From contig JABBOH010000003.1 of NCBI GenBank assembly GCA_019351895.1, forward strand, positions 124,001 through 188,000: a stretch of 64,000 nucleotides of DNA. The letters are read 5' to 3'. This document shows, piece after piece, positions 17,676-27,344 of the stretch (the first letter of the stretch is position 1; the number at the start of each line of letters is the position of its first letter). A model generated the notes under the pieces. It saw nothing but the letters and a program-made list of their open reading frames with translations, did no database searches and had not been told where the DNA came from. The translations under genes and the position numbers were made by a program. This DNA comes from Pseudomonadota bacterium (GTDB lineage Bacteria > Pseudomonadota > Alphaproteobacteria > Acetobacterales > Acetobacteraceae).

Positions 17676-18325
17676 GTCTCGTCGTTCGGCATCTCGCCCA
17701 GCGGGAAGAACACGCCGCTGCTCCAGACGCCGAGCATCATGCGGCCGCGCACCGGCTGCGGCTCCGCGAGCGCCACGAGTTCGTAGAAGACCGGGCGGCT
17801 GATCCGCGCCTCGATCGGATGCGCGCCGTTGCCGGGCCGAAGGCGCACATAGGGCTTGGGGTCGCCACCGCCGCTCGCATCGCTGAAGCGCAGCGGATGG
17901 TCGAGATCGACCGACACGATCTCGTCGGTGTTGGTCCGGAGCGTCACGATCTGCTCGCTGTCGTCGCCGCTCCAATCCATCTCGACGACGACGAAGGGCG
18001 CATCCTCGACCACGATGCGCCCGCGCTCGGCGGGCGTTTCCAGCCAGAAGCTGCCATCCGCCTCGCGCCGGAGGACGCTCGCGAAGAGGCAGACGAGCTC
18101 CTTCCGCCCGATCGGCGTGCCCTTGTAGAGCCAGGTGCCATCGCGCTTGATGACAAAAGGAAGATCGCCGCACTCGGCAGGCGGCGGCCGCTTGGATGAT
18201 CGCGGCGAGCCGAGCCGCGCTTGGGGCGGTGCAGACAGGCCAGCCGCGGGCGGACCGCCCGTCACCGGGTTGCCTCCCGCCTGCCCCACGATCTCCGCCC
18301 CCTTGCCGTCGTCGCCCAAAGCCAT
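17672..18325 (-). CDS. DUF1285 protein
   Basis: A 217-aa soluble protein of the conserved DUF1285 family, function unknown. Residues from about 55 onward carry the family core: CGDLPFVIKRDGTWLYKGTP, IGRKELVCLFASVLRRE and VDLDHPLRF. The first 50 residues are Gly/Pro-rich and poorly conserved. The start is uncertain: ATG 18325 is used, with GGGGAG very close to it; TTG 18343 is in frame. It is the first gene of the operon with NUDIX and DadA-like genes, and is divergent from moxR across about 160 bases that must hold both promoters. Confidence 0.85.
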   Translation of the reverse strand: MALGDDGKGAEIVGQAGGNPVTGGPPAAGLSAPPQARLGSPRSSKRPPPAECGDLPFVIKRDGTWLYKGTPIGRKELVCLFASVLRREADGSFWLETPAERGRIVVEDAPFVVVEMDWSGDDSEQIVTLRTNTDEIVSVDLDHPLRFSDASGGGDPKPYVRLRPGNGAHPIEARISRPVFYELVALAEPQPVRGRMMLGVWSSGVFFPLGEMPNDET

Positions 18326-18485
18326 GCTCCCCAATGTCGTCAATGCTCCGGGGGCGGTCGATCACTCGGCCGCATCCTCGAACACATTCTCCTCAGACGG
18401 CTTCGCTTCAACATTAGATATAGGTAGGTTCATCGGTCTGTGAGGCCCGACGCCCCATATTGAGCGACCTCAACCAAGGAATGCC

Positions 18486-19526
18486 ATGCCATTCGAGACC
18501 GGACGACCGGCCGCCGCCTCCATCGACGCGCAGGAGATGCTGGCCGGCGCAGAAAGACTGGGCGCGCGGCTGGCGACGCTCCGGGGCGAGATCGGCCGCG
18601 TCATCTTCGGGCAGGAGACGGTGGTGGAGTTCGCGCTGGCCGGCATTCTCTCAGGCGGTCATGTGCTGCTGGTGGGCGTGCCGGGCCTCGGCAAGACCCG
18701 CCTCGTCGAGACGCTCGGCCGCACCCTCGGCCTCGACACCCGGCGTGTCCAGTTCACGCCCGACCTCATGCCCGCCGATATTCTCGGCAGCGAGGTGCTG
18801 GACGATGCGCCCGAAACGGAGGGGCAGAGGGGCGGCCGCCGCGCCTTCCGCTTCCTGCCGGGACCCGTCTTCTGCCAGCTCCTGATGGCGGATGAGATCA
18901 ACCGCGCCAGCCCGCGCACCCAGTCGGCGCTGTTGCAGGCGATGCAGGAGGGGCACATCGCCGTCGCCGGGCACGACCGCCCGCTGCCGCGACCCTTCCA
19001 TGTGCTCGCGACGCAGAATCCCATCGAGCAGGAAGGCACCTATCCGCTGCCGGAAGCGCAGCTCGACCGCTTCCTGCTGCAGATCGACCTCACCTATCCC
19101 GAACGCGAGGACGAGCGCGCCATGCTGCTGGCCACGACCGGCGCGCGGATGGCGGAGGCCGAGGCGGTGCTGACCGCGGAGGAGCTTGCGGCCGCGCAGG
19201 CCCTGGTGCGGCGCATGCCGGTCGGCAACAGCATACTGGACGCCATTCTCGCCATCGTGCGGGACGGGCGGCCTGACGGCTCCAGCCTCGCGATCGTGCG
19301 GGATCATGTCGCCTGGGGTCCCGGGCCCCGTGCCGCCCAGGCGCTGATGCTCGCGACACGCGCCCGCGCGCTGCTGGACGGGCGGCTTGCGCCCAGCCTC
19401 GAGGATGTCGCGGCGCTCGCGCCCGCTGTGCTGCGTCACCGGATGGCACTGTCCTTCGGCGCCCGCGCGGAGGGGATCACCCTCGCCCAGGTCATCTCTG
19501 CGATGATCGCCCGCATTGGCCCTTAA
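18486..19526 (+). CDS. MoxR-family AAA+ ATPase
   Basis: Chaperone-like AAA+ ATPase, 346 aa. Walker A is GVPGLGKTRL, Walker B with the adjoining helix LLMADEINRASPRTQSALLQ, and sensor 1 is VLATQNPIEQEG. AAGGA 6 nt before the ATG fixes the start. MoxR proteins work with VWA or DUF58 partners in folding or activating complexes; here the DUF58 gene overlaps by 11 bases and two membrane/periplasmic proteins follow, all coupled. The set matches the MoxR-DUF58-BatA-like envelope operons common in alphaproteobacteria. Confidence 0.93.
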   Translation: MPFETGRPAAASIDAQEMLAGAERLGARLATLRGEIGRVIFGQETVVEFALAGILSGGHVLLVGVPGLGKTRLVETLGRTLGLDTRRVQFTPDLMPADILGSEVLDDAPETEGQRGGRRAFRFLPGPVFCQLLMADEINRASPRTQSALLQAMQEGHIAVAGHDRPLPRPFHVLATQNPIEQEGTYPLPEAQLDRFLLQIDLTYPEREDERAMLLATTGARMAEAEAVLTAEELAAAQALVRRMPVGNSILDAILAIVRDGRPDGSSLAIVRDHVAWGPGPRAAQALMLATRARALLDGRLAPSLEDVAALAPAVLRHRMALSFGARAEGITLAQVISAMIARIGP

Positions 19527-20403
19527 GCCGAGGCCGCCGCGGGATGCGGCCCTTGCCGCCGAGGCGCTCGGCGGGGCGCTGCCGCCGCTGCTCGTCGCGG
19601 CGGAGCGGGTGGCGGCCACGGTCGCCCAGGGCGTTCACGGACGCCGCCGCACCGGTCGCGGCGACAGCTTCTGGCAATACCGGCCCTTTGCCGAGGGCGA
19701 TGCCGCGCAGCGGGTCGACTGGCGGCAGAGCGCGCGCTCCGACCGGCTCTTTGTCCGCGAGACGGAGTGGGAGGCGGCGCAAACCGTCTATCTCTGGGTC
19801 GCGGATGGCGATGGCATGCGTTGGCACTCGCCGGGCGCGCCGCCCAAGCGCGACCGTGCGACGCTGTTGACGCTCGCCCTCGCCTCGCTGCTGCTCCGTG
19901 CGGGCGAACATGTGCGCCTGCTCGGCGGTGCGCCGCATCCGGCTTCGGGCCGCCAAGCGGCGCCCGCGATCGCGGCACTGCTCGGCCAGGATAGCCCGCG
20001 CGAGCAGCCCCTACCGCCCCAACATCGGGTCCCCCGCCACGCCCATGTCGTGCTGATCGGCGATTTCCTTGAGCCGCTTGAAGATATCCGGGCGGCAATC
20101 GGCTATTTCGCCGGCATTCCGGTCAGCGGCCATATCCTTCAGGTGCTGGACCCCGCAGAGGCCGAGCTGCCGTTTCGGGGCCGCATCCGGTTCGAGGGCC
20201 TCGGCGCCGCGCGGCGTGCCGCCGGCATCCTGGTGCCGCGCGTCGAGGACATCCGCGACCTCTATCACCAGCGGCTGCAGGACCAGATCGCCGGCATCGC
20301 GGCCATCGCCGCCGCCTCCGGCTGGCGCGCCAGCCTGCACCGCACCGACCACGCGCCGGGCACCGCCCTGCTCGGCCTTTATGAAGCGCTCGCTAATCGA
20401 TGA
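19516..20403 (+). CDS. DUF58 protein, partner of MoxR
   Basis: A 295-aa protein with the DUF58 signature RRGTGRGDSFWQYRPF, followed by GDAAQRVDWRQSARSDRLFV. The C-terminal part resembles a VWA-like fold. The start is TTG 19516, inside the end of moxR; no other start upstream of the domain is better, and the 11-base overlap implies translational coupling. Its stop overlaps the next start (ATGA). DUF58 proteins are encoded beside MoxR in most bacteria and are presumed clients or adaptors. Cytoplasmic, with no membrane segment before the domain. Confidence 0.88.
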   Translation: MALKPRPPRDAALAAEALGGALPPLLVAAERVAATVAQGVHGRRRTGRGDSFWQYRPFAEGDAAQRVDWRQSARSDRLFVRETEWEAAQTVYLWVADGDGMRWHSPGAPPKRDRATLLTLALASLLLRAGEHVRLLGGAPHPASGRQAAPAIAALLGQDSPREQPLPPQHRVPRHAHVVLIGDFLEPLEDIRAAIGYFAGIPVSGHILQVLDPAEAELPFRGRIRFEGLGAARRAAGILVPRVEDIRDLYHQRLQDQIAGIAAIAAASGWRASLHRTDHAPGTALLGLYEALANR

Positions 20404-23195
20404 TCTTCGCCCATCCCTGGCTGCTTCTCGGGCTGGCGGCGCTTCCCGTCATCTGGTGGCTGGTGCGGGCCAGCCCCCCGGCGCCGCGAAGCCAGGCCTT
20501 CCCGGCGCTCCGGCTGCTCGCCGATCTGCGCAGCACGGCCGAATCGCCCGAGCGCACGCCGCCCTGGCTGCTGCTGCTGCGGCTGCTGGCCGCCGCCTGC
20601 CTCATCGTCGGGCTGGCCGAGCCTATCCTCGACCCCGGCCACAGCCTGCCGGGTCGCGGTCCGCTGTTGATCGTCATGGATGACTGCTGGGCTTCCGCCG
20701 CCGACTGGGCGCCGCGGAGCGCTGCGGCCAATGCCGCCATCGCCGCCGCCAGCCGGACCGATCGTCCGGTCGCGCTGCTGTCGACCGCGCCGGGTCCCGA
20801 CGGCCGCCCGCCCGCGATTATCGGGCCGATGACGCCCGAGGCTGCCCGCGCGCGGGTCGCGGCGCTGTCGCCGCTGCCCTGGCCGGCGGATCACGTGGGC
20901 ACCGCGCATGCCCTCGTGCAATGGCATATGCCTGGAACCGCGGTGCTTTTCGTCGATAGCGGGCTCGCCGAGGCGCACGGTGAGACCGCCTTCCGAGCCG
21001 CGCTCACCGGCGCCGGCGCCGTCACGGACGCCCGCGCGGCCGAGACGGCGCCTCTGCTGCAAACGCCGCTCTCGCGCGACGGACATCTCATCCTGCGGCT
21101 GGCGGCGGCACCGCAGCCCGTCGACCGCCGTTTCGCCGTCCTCGCCCAGGGCAGCGACGGCCGCACGCTCGACCGCGTCACCATCCGTCTCGCGGCCGGG
21201 GCCACCGAGGCGGAAGCGCCGCTCGGCCTGCCCACGATCCTCGCCAACAGCGTCACACGGCTGCAGCTTTCGGGCGTCCCCACGGCAGGCGGCACGGTGC
21301 TGCTCGACGACCAGTGGCGGCGGCGCATCGTCGGCCTCGCTTCCGCCGCCGGAGACGCCGCCGACGCGCCGCTGGTGGGTCCGCTCTATTACCTCAACCG
21401 CGCCCTCGGCCCGGATATGGAGGTGCGCCACCGCCCGCTCGACCAGCTTCTGGCGCAGCCGCTCTCGGTGCTCATCCTGAGCGACCGTCCGCTGCCGCCG
21501 GGGCCGGATCGTGACGCCGTGGTGCGCTTCGTCCGGCGCGGCGGGCTGCTGATCCGCTTCGCCGGCCCGCTGATGGCGCAGAACCCCGACCCGCTGTTGC
21601 CCGTGCGCCTGCTGCAGCAGGATCGCAGCCTGGGCGGCGCGCTCTCGTGGAACAAGCCGGAGCATCTCGCCCCCTTCCCTTCGAACAGCCCCTTCGCAGG
21701 CCTTCCGGTGCCGAAGGACGTGACGGTGAGCCGGCAGTTGCTCGCCGATCCGGCCTCTCTGGCCGGCGCGTCGATCTGGGCGAACCTCACCGACGGCACG
21801 CCGCTGGTCTCCTCGGCGCCGCTCGGCCAAGGGCGCATCGTGCTCTTCCACGTCAGCGCGGATGCGGACTGGTCGAGCCTGCCGTTGTCGGGCCTGTTTC
21901 CGGCGATGCTCGACCGGCTGGTGCGTCTCTCCGCCGGTTCCGCCGACACCGGCGGCAACGCCCGGCTGGCACCCGCCGAAATCATGAACGGCTTCGGCGA
22001 CCTCGGCTCCCCCAATGCGGCAGCCGCGCCGATCTCGGCGGCGGACATCACCACTGTCTTGCCCTCTCCCAAAGCGCCCCCCGGCCTCTACGGACCGGCC
22101 GGAGGTCGCCGAGCACGCAATCTCGGCGGCATTCTGCCCGCCCCCGTGCCCGCCGCCGCGATTTCGGGTGCCGCTCGCGCCGACCTTTCCGGCGCGCATG
22201 CCGAGCGGCCGATCGGACCGGCGCTGGTCGCCATCGCGCTGCTGCTGCTCGTGGCCGACGTATTGGCGAGCCTCGCCCTCAGGGGTGTTCTCCATGGACC
22301 AGGCGGCGGAGTGGGGCCTGGACCAGACCGAGGATCGGGGCCGCGCCGCCCCCGCCTTGGCCGCCGAATTGGCCGCCGCGCCCGCACGACGGTCGTAATC
22401 GCCGCACTTGCGGTTACCGGACTTGCGGTCACCGGCCTCCCGCTCGCCCGCCCGGCGGAGGCCGCCGCGACACCCGTCCCGCCTTGCGCCCTGCAGACCT
22501 GCCTCGCCTATGTCGTGACCGGTAACAGCAGCGTCGACCGCCTCTCGCGGGACGGTCTCGCGAGCCTCTCGGACTTCGTGACGAGCCGGTCCGCCGCGAT
22601 CCTCGCCTCCCCGGTCGGCGTCTCCCCGGGGCAGGACGATCTCAGCCTCTATCCGCTGCTCTACTGGCCCATCATTCCCGGGGACGCGCCCCCAAACCGG
22701 GAGGCGATAGCGGCGCTCAACCGCTTCATGGAGAATGGCGGCATCATCCTGATCGACACCGAGGGCGGCGGCACCGGCGCCCAAGGGTCCGGCGCGGGGC
22801 TGCAGCCGGGCGCCACCGCCGCCTTGAGGCAGGCCGTGGCCGGGCTCGTCATCCCACCGCTCATGCGGCTGAACGAGCATCACGTCCTCGCCCACAGCTT
22901 CTATCTGCTGCGCGATTTTCCCGGCCGCTACCAGGGCGCACCGGTCTGGGTCGCCGCCGCTCAGGATGCGGCCAATGACGGCGTCAGCCCCATCATTATC
23001 GGCAGCAACGACTGGGTCGCCGCCTGGGACATGAATTCCGACGGCAGCTTCCCCTATGCGACCTTGCCCGGCGACGACCAGCAACGTCTGTACGCCTACC
23101 GCTTCGGCATGAACCTCGTCATGTACGCGCTGACCGGCACCTATAAGGGCGATCAGGTGCATGTGCCGGCGATCCTGGAACGGCTCGGCCAATGA
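20400..23195 (+). CDS. BatA-N / DUF4159 membrane protein
   Basis: A 931-aa inner-membrane protein. Residues 1-75 form the aerotolerance-type N-terminal region, with two hydrophobic helices (FAHPWLLLGLAALPVIWWLV and a second at 57-75). A long periplasmic or cytosolic middle follows, with transmembrane helices near 600-625 and 660-685. The last 230 residues are the DUF4159 domain, beginning CLAYVVTGNSSVDRLSRDGL and containing GGIILIDTEGG and the H-x-L segment NEHHVLAHSFYLL. Family function is unknown. It overlaps both neighbours by ATGA junctions, so it is made with MoxR, DUF58 and the next protein as one unit. Confidence 0.87.
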   Translation: MIFAHPWLLLGLAALPVIWWLVRASPPAPRSQAFPALRLLADLRSTAESPERTPPWLLLLRLLAAACLIVGLAEPILDPGHSLPGRGPLLIVMDDCWASAADWAPRSAAANAAIAAASRTDRPVALLSTAPGPDGRPPAIIGPMTPEAARARVAALSPLPWPADHVGTAHALVQWHMPGTAVLFVDSGLAEAHGETAFRAALTGAGAVTDARAAETAPLLQTPLSRDGHLILRLAAAPQPVDRRFAVLAQGSDGRTLDRVTIRLAAGATEAEAPLGLPTILANSVTRLQLSGVPTAGGTVLLDDQWRRRIVGLASAAGDAADAPLVGPLYYLNRALGPDMEVRHRPLDQLLAQPLSVLILSDRPLPPGPDRDAVVRFVRRGGLLIRFAGPLMAQNPDPLLPVRLLQQDRSLGGALSWNKPEHLAPFPSNSPFAGLPVPKDVTVSRQLLADPASLAGASIWANLTDGTPLVSSAPLGQGRIVLFHVSADADWSSLPLSGLFPAMLDRLVRLSAGSADTGGNARLAPAEIMNGFGDLGSPNAAAAPISAADITTVLPSPKAPPGLYGPAGGRRARNLGGILPAPVPAAAISGAARADLSGAHAERPIGPALVAIALLLLVADVLASLALRGVLHGPGGGVGPGPDRGSGPRRPRLGRRIGRRARTTVVIAALAVTGLAVTGLPLARPAEAAATPVPPCALQTCLAYVVTGNSSVDRLSRDGLASLSDFVTSRSAAILASPVGVSPGQDDLSLYPLLYWPIIPGDAPPNREAIAALNRFMENGGIILIDTEGGGTGAQGSGAGLQPGATAALRQAVAGLVIPPLMRLNEHHVLAHSFYLLRDFPGRYQGAPVWVAAAQDAANDGVSPIIIGSNDWVAAWDMNSDGSFPYATLPGDDQQRLYAYRFGMNLVMYALTGTYKGDQVHVPAILERLGQ

Positions 23196-25333
23196 GCACC
23201 GTCTCCACCGTGACGGGGGTGCAGTTCGCCCCCTTCCTCCCGCTCTGGGCGCTCGGCGCGCTGACGCTGCTCGCCCTGCTCGCCCTGGTGCCGGCCTTCC
23301 GCGCCCGCACGCCGGGGCGTTGGTGGCGGCTTCTGCTGGTGGCGCTGCTCATCGGCTGGATCAGCGGCCCCAAGCTCGTGCGCCAGCAATGGCGGACCCG
23401 GCCCGATATCGCGCTTCTCGTCGTCGATCACAGCGGGTCGGACACGATCCGCAACCGCATGGCCACAATCGACGCCGCCCGCACGGCGCTGACGGCCGAG
23501 GCGCGCGCGATCCCGAACCTCGAACTGCGGACCGTGACGGTGCCGGAGCAGGGCAGCGAGGGCACTCAGCTTTTCGCCGCGATCGACCGTGCCTTGAGCG
23601 ACATTCCGCCCGATCAGCTGGCGGGCGTCATCGCCCTGAGCGACGGTCAGGTCGCCGATCTGCCAGCGAAACCGCCCTTCACCGCGCCCTTCCACCTGCT
23701 GCTGCCGGCGCGCGGCGAGGAAACCGACCGCCGTCTCCGCCTCATCGACGCGCCGCGCTACGGCGTCGTCGGCAGCACCGTCACCTTGCGCTACGAGGTC
23801 GAGGATCTGGGCCCTGCCCCGAAGCATGGCACGGCGGAGGTCTCCGTCCGGCGCGACGGCGTTCCCCTGTCGGAGACGCAGGTTCCGGTGGGCCAGGTGC
23901 AGACCGTGACGCTGCCTGTGAAGCGCGAGGGACCCTCCGTCATCGTGCTTAACGCCTCGCCGCTCGCGGGCGAGGTGTCACCCATCAACAACCAGCAGAT
24001 CGTCACCATCAACGGCGTGCGCGACCGGTTGCGGGTGCTGCTCATCTCCGGTCAGCCCGACCCCGGGGAACGGGCGTGGCGCCGCCTGTTGAAGTCGGAC
24101 CCGGCGGTCGACCTCGTGCATTTCACCATCCTGCGGCCGCCCAACAAGGACGACCTCACCCCCCTCGATCAGCTCGCCCTCATCGCCTTCCCGGAACGCG
24201 AGCTTTTCGAGCAGAAGATCGCGGATTTCGACCTCATCATTCTCGACCGCTTCCAGAACCAGGGGATCCTGCCCGGCGCTTACCTCGGCAATATCGCCCG
24301 CTACGTCCGCAACGGCGGAGCGCTGCTGCTGGAAGCGGGGCCGGAATTCGCATCGGTCGATTCCCTGGCGCACACCGAACTCGGGACCGTCCTGCCGGCG
24401 CAGCCGACCGTCGCCGGCGACCCGATGGGCGATGCGACGATCGGTTTCCCCAGCCCCTTCGACCAGCCGCCCGCCAGCGGCGCTGGCATCACCATCGGCG
24501 CCTTCCGCCCGGCGCTCACCGATCTCGGGATGCGCGACCCGGTGACGGCCGATCTGCCGGGGACCGGCGGCGCCCAGCGGCCCGACTGGGGGCACTGGTA
24601 CCGGCTGATCGACACCGCCGACGTGCATGGCCAGGTGCTGATGCAGGGCGATGGCGGCAAGCCGCTGCTCATCCTCGACCATGTCGGCCAGGGACGGGTC
24701 GGGCTGCTGCTCTCCGACCAGATCTGGCTCTGGGCGCGCGACCATGACGGCGGTGGCCCGCAGGCCGAGCTGCTGCGGCGGGTTGCCCATTGGCTGATGA
24801 AGGAACCGGCGCTCGACGAGAACCGCCTGACGGCGACGATGGTGAACGGTCAGCTCGACATCGACCGGCGGCAGTTGCTGCCCGGTCCCCCGCCCGTCGT
24901 CAGCGTCACCGATCCCTCGGGGCGGGTGCGGCGGGTGGCGATGGATGCAGCCGGGCCTGGGCATGAGACGCTCTCGCTGCCGGCAGCGGCGCCCGGCCTC
25001 TGGCGGGTGAGTGACGGCGTCCGCACCGCCTACGCGGCATCGGATCTGGCCGATCCCCCTGAATGGGCCGATCTCCGCGCCACGGCGACCAAGGCCGGTC
25101 CGCTGATCGCGGCGACGAACGGCAGCGCGCACTGGCTGCTGCGCGGCGGGGTGCCCGCTCTGCGGCTGGTCTCGGCGAGCGATGTCGGCGGCGGCGGCAA
25201 CTGGATCGGCCTCCGCCGCAACCACGCCCATGTCACGACCGGCATCGCGCTCACACCGCTTCTGCCGGGCTGGGCGGCGCTGCCGCTGCTGCTCGGCGTG
25301 CTCCTCATCACATGGCGGCGCGAAGGCCGCTGA
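23192..25333 (+). CDS. Membrane protein with class-I-GATase-like domain, last gene of the MoxR operon
   Basis: A 713-aa protein with two N-terminal helices (about residues 13-30 and 43-62) and one C-terminal helix (about 690-708), so the bulk is probably periplasmic. The N-terminal third looks VWA-like (DIALLVVDHSGSDTIRNRMA) and the middle resembles the putative glutamine-amidotransferase fold (RLRVLLISGQPDPGERAWRR, then YVRNGGALLLEAGPEF). A catalytic Cys is not evident where GATases have one, so enzymatic activity is doubtful. It overlaps the DUF4159 gene by ATGA. Role unknown; envelope maintenance is the usual suggestion for this operon type. Confidence 0.8.
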   Translation: MSTVSTVTGVQFAPFLPLWALGALTLLALLALVPAFRARTPGRWWRLLLVALLIGWISGPKLVRQQWRTRPDIALLVVDHSGSDTIRNRMATIDAARTALTAEARAIPNLELRTVTVPEQGSEGTQLFAAIDRALSDIPPDQLAGVIALSDGQVADLPAKPPFTAPFHLLLPARGEETDRRLRLIDAPRYGVVGSTVTLRYEVEDLGPAPKHGTAEVSVRRDGVPLSETQVPVGQVQTVTLPVKREGPSVIVLNASPLAGEVSPINNQQIVTINGVRDRLRVLLISGQPDPGERAWRRLLKSDPAVDLVHFTILRPPNKDDLTPLDQLALIAFPERELFEQKIADFDLIILDRFQNQGILPGAYLGNIARYVRNGGALLLEAGPEFASVDSLAHTELGTVLPAQPTVAGDPMGDATIGFPSPFDQPPASGAGITIGAFRPALTDLGMRDPVTADLPGTGGAQRPDWGHWYRLIDTADVHGQVLMQGDGGKPLLILDHVGQGRVGLLLSDQIWLWARDHDGGGPQAELLRRVAHWLMKEPALDENRLTATMVNGQLDIDRRQLLPGPPPVVSVTDPSGRVRRVAMDAAGPGHETLSLPAAAPGLWRVSDGVRTAYAASDLADPPEWADLRATATKAGPLIAATNGSAHWLLRGGVPALRLVSASDVGGGGNWIGLRRNHAHVTTGIALTPLLPGWAALPLLLGVLLITWRREGR

Positions 25334-25589
25334 TTGCGCCACGCAGGAAGGTGACGGAGGCCGCGCGCATGGCGGCGGCCCGATCGGGCATGACTTTGGC
25401 CGGGTTTTGTGATAGCTGCATACCCCATGAACACAATGAGGCCGATCCGTAGCGGGCCGAGTGCCCGGCCGGATCTGTGCCGCCCGGACCCATTGTTTGC
25501 AGACCTCATCCGGCACCAGACGCTGGACCACGGCGTCCTGGTTGTCCGGCGTCGTCGCGGCTGCTCCTATTTGCGGAAGGCTTGAGCCC

Positions 25590-26339
25590 ATGAATGCACC
25601 GTCCTCCGACGCATCCGTCACTCTGATGCAGGAGAATGACTCGATTCCCGAAACCGCTGTCCCGACCGTCGAGGCCGAGGTTGCGGGCGATGCCGCGCCC
25701 GCAGTCGAAGGCGAAGTGGCAGCGGAAGCCGCGACGCCGCCTGAGCTGAAAGCCGGTGCCGCTCCGGCCCCCGAGGCCGACACGGATATCGATGACGACG
25801 ACCTTGAAGAGAAGGCGGAAAAGCCGGTCAAGCCAGCGCTGCCGACCAAGCCCGAGACCTTCGCCGAGGGCGACTTTGTCGTCTACCCGACCCATGGCGT
25901 CGGCAAGGTGGAACGGATCGCGGTCGAGGAAATCGCCGGCCACAAGCTGGAGCTGATCCACATCACCTTCGAGGAAAACCGCATGACGCTGCGGGTGCCG
26001 GTCGCCAAGGCCCGCTCGGCCGGGCTCCGGAAGCTTGCGACCCGCAAGCTGTTCGACGATGCGCTGGCGGTGCTGCGCGGCCGTGCCCGGATCAAGCGGA
26101 CCATGTGGTCGCGCCGGGCGCAGGAATACGAGGCGAAGATCAACTCAGGCGATCCGCTGGCGATCGCGGAGGTCGTGCGCGACCTGCATCGCAACTCCGG
26201 CCAGCCTGATCAGAGTTTCAGCGAGCGGCAGATCTACGAGGCGGCCATGGACCGGCTCGCGGCGGAACTGGCGGCGCTGGATCGCACCGACAAGCTGACG
26301 GCGTCCACCAAGCTGAACGAGTTCCTCAAGACGCTCTGA
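25590..26339 (+). CDS. CarD-family RNA polymerase-binding regulator with long acidic N-terminal extension
   Basis: Transcription regulator that contacts the RNA polymerase beta subunit and stabilises open complexes. The CarD/CdnL core runs from about residue 85: FAEGDFVVYPTHGVGKVERI, then the helical C-terminal domain with MWSRRAQEYEAKINSGDP. GGAAGG 8 nt before ATG 25590 supports the start. The core is preceded by some 80 residues rich in Ala, Glu, Pro and Asp, so the protein is 249 aa rather than the usual 160-170 aa. A strong terminator follows at 26364. Essential in some alphaproteobacteria (CdnL of Caulobacter); single copy in this window. Confidence 0.93.
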   Translation: MNAPSSDASVTLMQENDSIPETAVPTVEAEVAGDAAPAVEGEVAAEAATPPELKAGAAPAPEADTDIDDDDLEEKAEKPVKPALPTKPETFAEGDFVVYPTHGVGKVERIAVEEIAGHKLELIHITFEENRMTLRVPVAKARSAGLRKLATRKLFDDALAVLRGRARIKRTMWSRRAQEYEAKINSGDPLAIAEVVRDLHRNSGQPDQSFSERQIYEAAMDRLAAELAALDRTDKLTASTKLNEFLKTL

Positions 26340-26363
26340 CGCCGGCCAAGCGGCAGGACATAA

Positions 26364-26397
26364 AAAAGGGGCGGGGGATTTCTCCCCCGCCCCTTTT
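26364..26397. terminator. Bidirectional Rho-independent terminator between carD and the BI-1 gene
   Basis: A near-perfect GC hairpin, GGGGCGGGGGA paired with TCCCCCGCCCC around a TTTC loop, flanked by an A-run on the left and TTTT on the right. It can end transcription of carD from the left and of the convergent BI-1 gene from the right. Confidence 0.9.
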
Positions 26398-26434
26398 CGT
26401 TTGAGTAGCGGCTCTGAAGACTTGCGGCGTCTGT

Positions 26435-27208
26435 TCAGTTGCTGTTCCGGTTGCCCATGATCTGGAGAAGCATAAGGAACAGGTTGATGAAGTTGAGGTA
26501 CAGCGACAGGGCGTCATAGACGCTGCGCTTGGCCGACAACTCCTGGTCGTAGCCATAGCCGTACTGGATATAGTCGGACTTGATCCGCTGCGTGTCGTAA
26601 GCGGTGAGGCCGGTGAAGACCAGCACGCCGATGATGCTGATGCCGAACTGCAGTTCGCTCGACCGCACAAACATGTTCACGACCGAGGCGATGATGATGC
26701 CGAAGAGGCCCATCATCATGAAGCTGCCCATGCCGGTCAGGTCGCGCTTGGTCACGTAGCCCCAGGCGCTCGTCGCGGCGAAGGTTGCGGCGCAGACGAA
26801 GAACACCGTGACGATGGATGTCTGGGTGTAGATCAGGAAGATATTGGTGAGGCTCGCACCCATCACCGCCGCGAAGACCCAGAACAGGGTCTGGGCAGCC
26901 GTCCGGGAAAGCTTGTTGACGCCGAAGCTCAGCACCATGACGAAGGCGAGAGGGGCGAAGATCAGCAGGTAGGCGAGGGCCGACGGGCGATGGACCAGGA
27001 AGCCCTGGGCATTCTGAACCGTCGGATAGAGGTAGTTGATCGCCTCGGAATGGGCGATGCCGTAGGCGACGACGCCCGTCAGCAGCAGCCCGGACGCCAT
27101 CCAGTTGAAGACGCGCAGCATGTAGGCGCGCAGTCCGGCATCGAGAACCGCCGCCGACGTGGCGGTCGTCGCGCCACGATAGGTTCGGAAATCGGGACCA
27201 AAGGCCAT
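26435..27208 (-). CDS. Bax inhibitor-1/YccA family membrane protein
   Basis: Seven-helix inner-membrane protein of 257 aa in the TMBIM/BI-1 superfamily, whose bacterial members include a pH-gated calcium leak channel. The N-terminus is cytosolic (about 25 residues); helices run from about residue 30 to the end, with the family segment GLTAYDTQRIKSDY near 210 and a loop that includes two Asp residues. ATG 27208 has AAGGA 10 nt upstream. It converges on carD at the shared terminator. Function in bacteria remains poorly defined. Confidence 0.9.
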   Translation of the reverse strand: MAFGPDFRTYRGATTATSAAVLDAGLRAYMLRVFNWMASGLLLTGVVAYGIAHSEAINYLYPTVQNAQGFLVHRPSALAYLLIFAPLAFVMVLSFGVNKLSRTAAQTLFWVFAAVMGASLTNIFLIYTQTSIVTVFFVCAATFAATSAWGYVTKRDLTGMGSFMMMGLFGIIIASVVNMFVRSSELQFGISIIGVLVFTGLTAYDTQRIKSDYIQYGYGYDQELSAKRSVYDALSLYLNFINLFLMLLQIMGNRNSN

Positions 27209-27344
27209 TTTGGGATAATCCTTGTCATACCGCGAAGCGCGGTCGCGGCCATTTTGGCGCGTCCACGGAATGGATCAAGCTAAATCCACCCTACAAATTG
27301 GCAACAATCGCAGGCGACGGAAAAGAGCGGCAGGCGACGGGCGA

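Noticed and set aside
20379-23192. A 937-codon open frame on the minus strand opposite the DUF4159 gene
   Set aside because: It is a high-GC antisense shadow. Composition is Arg/Gly/Ala/His-rich without any domain, and the plus-strand gene has clear motifs and coupled junctions.
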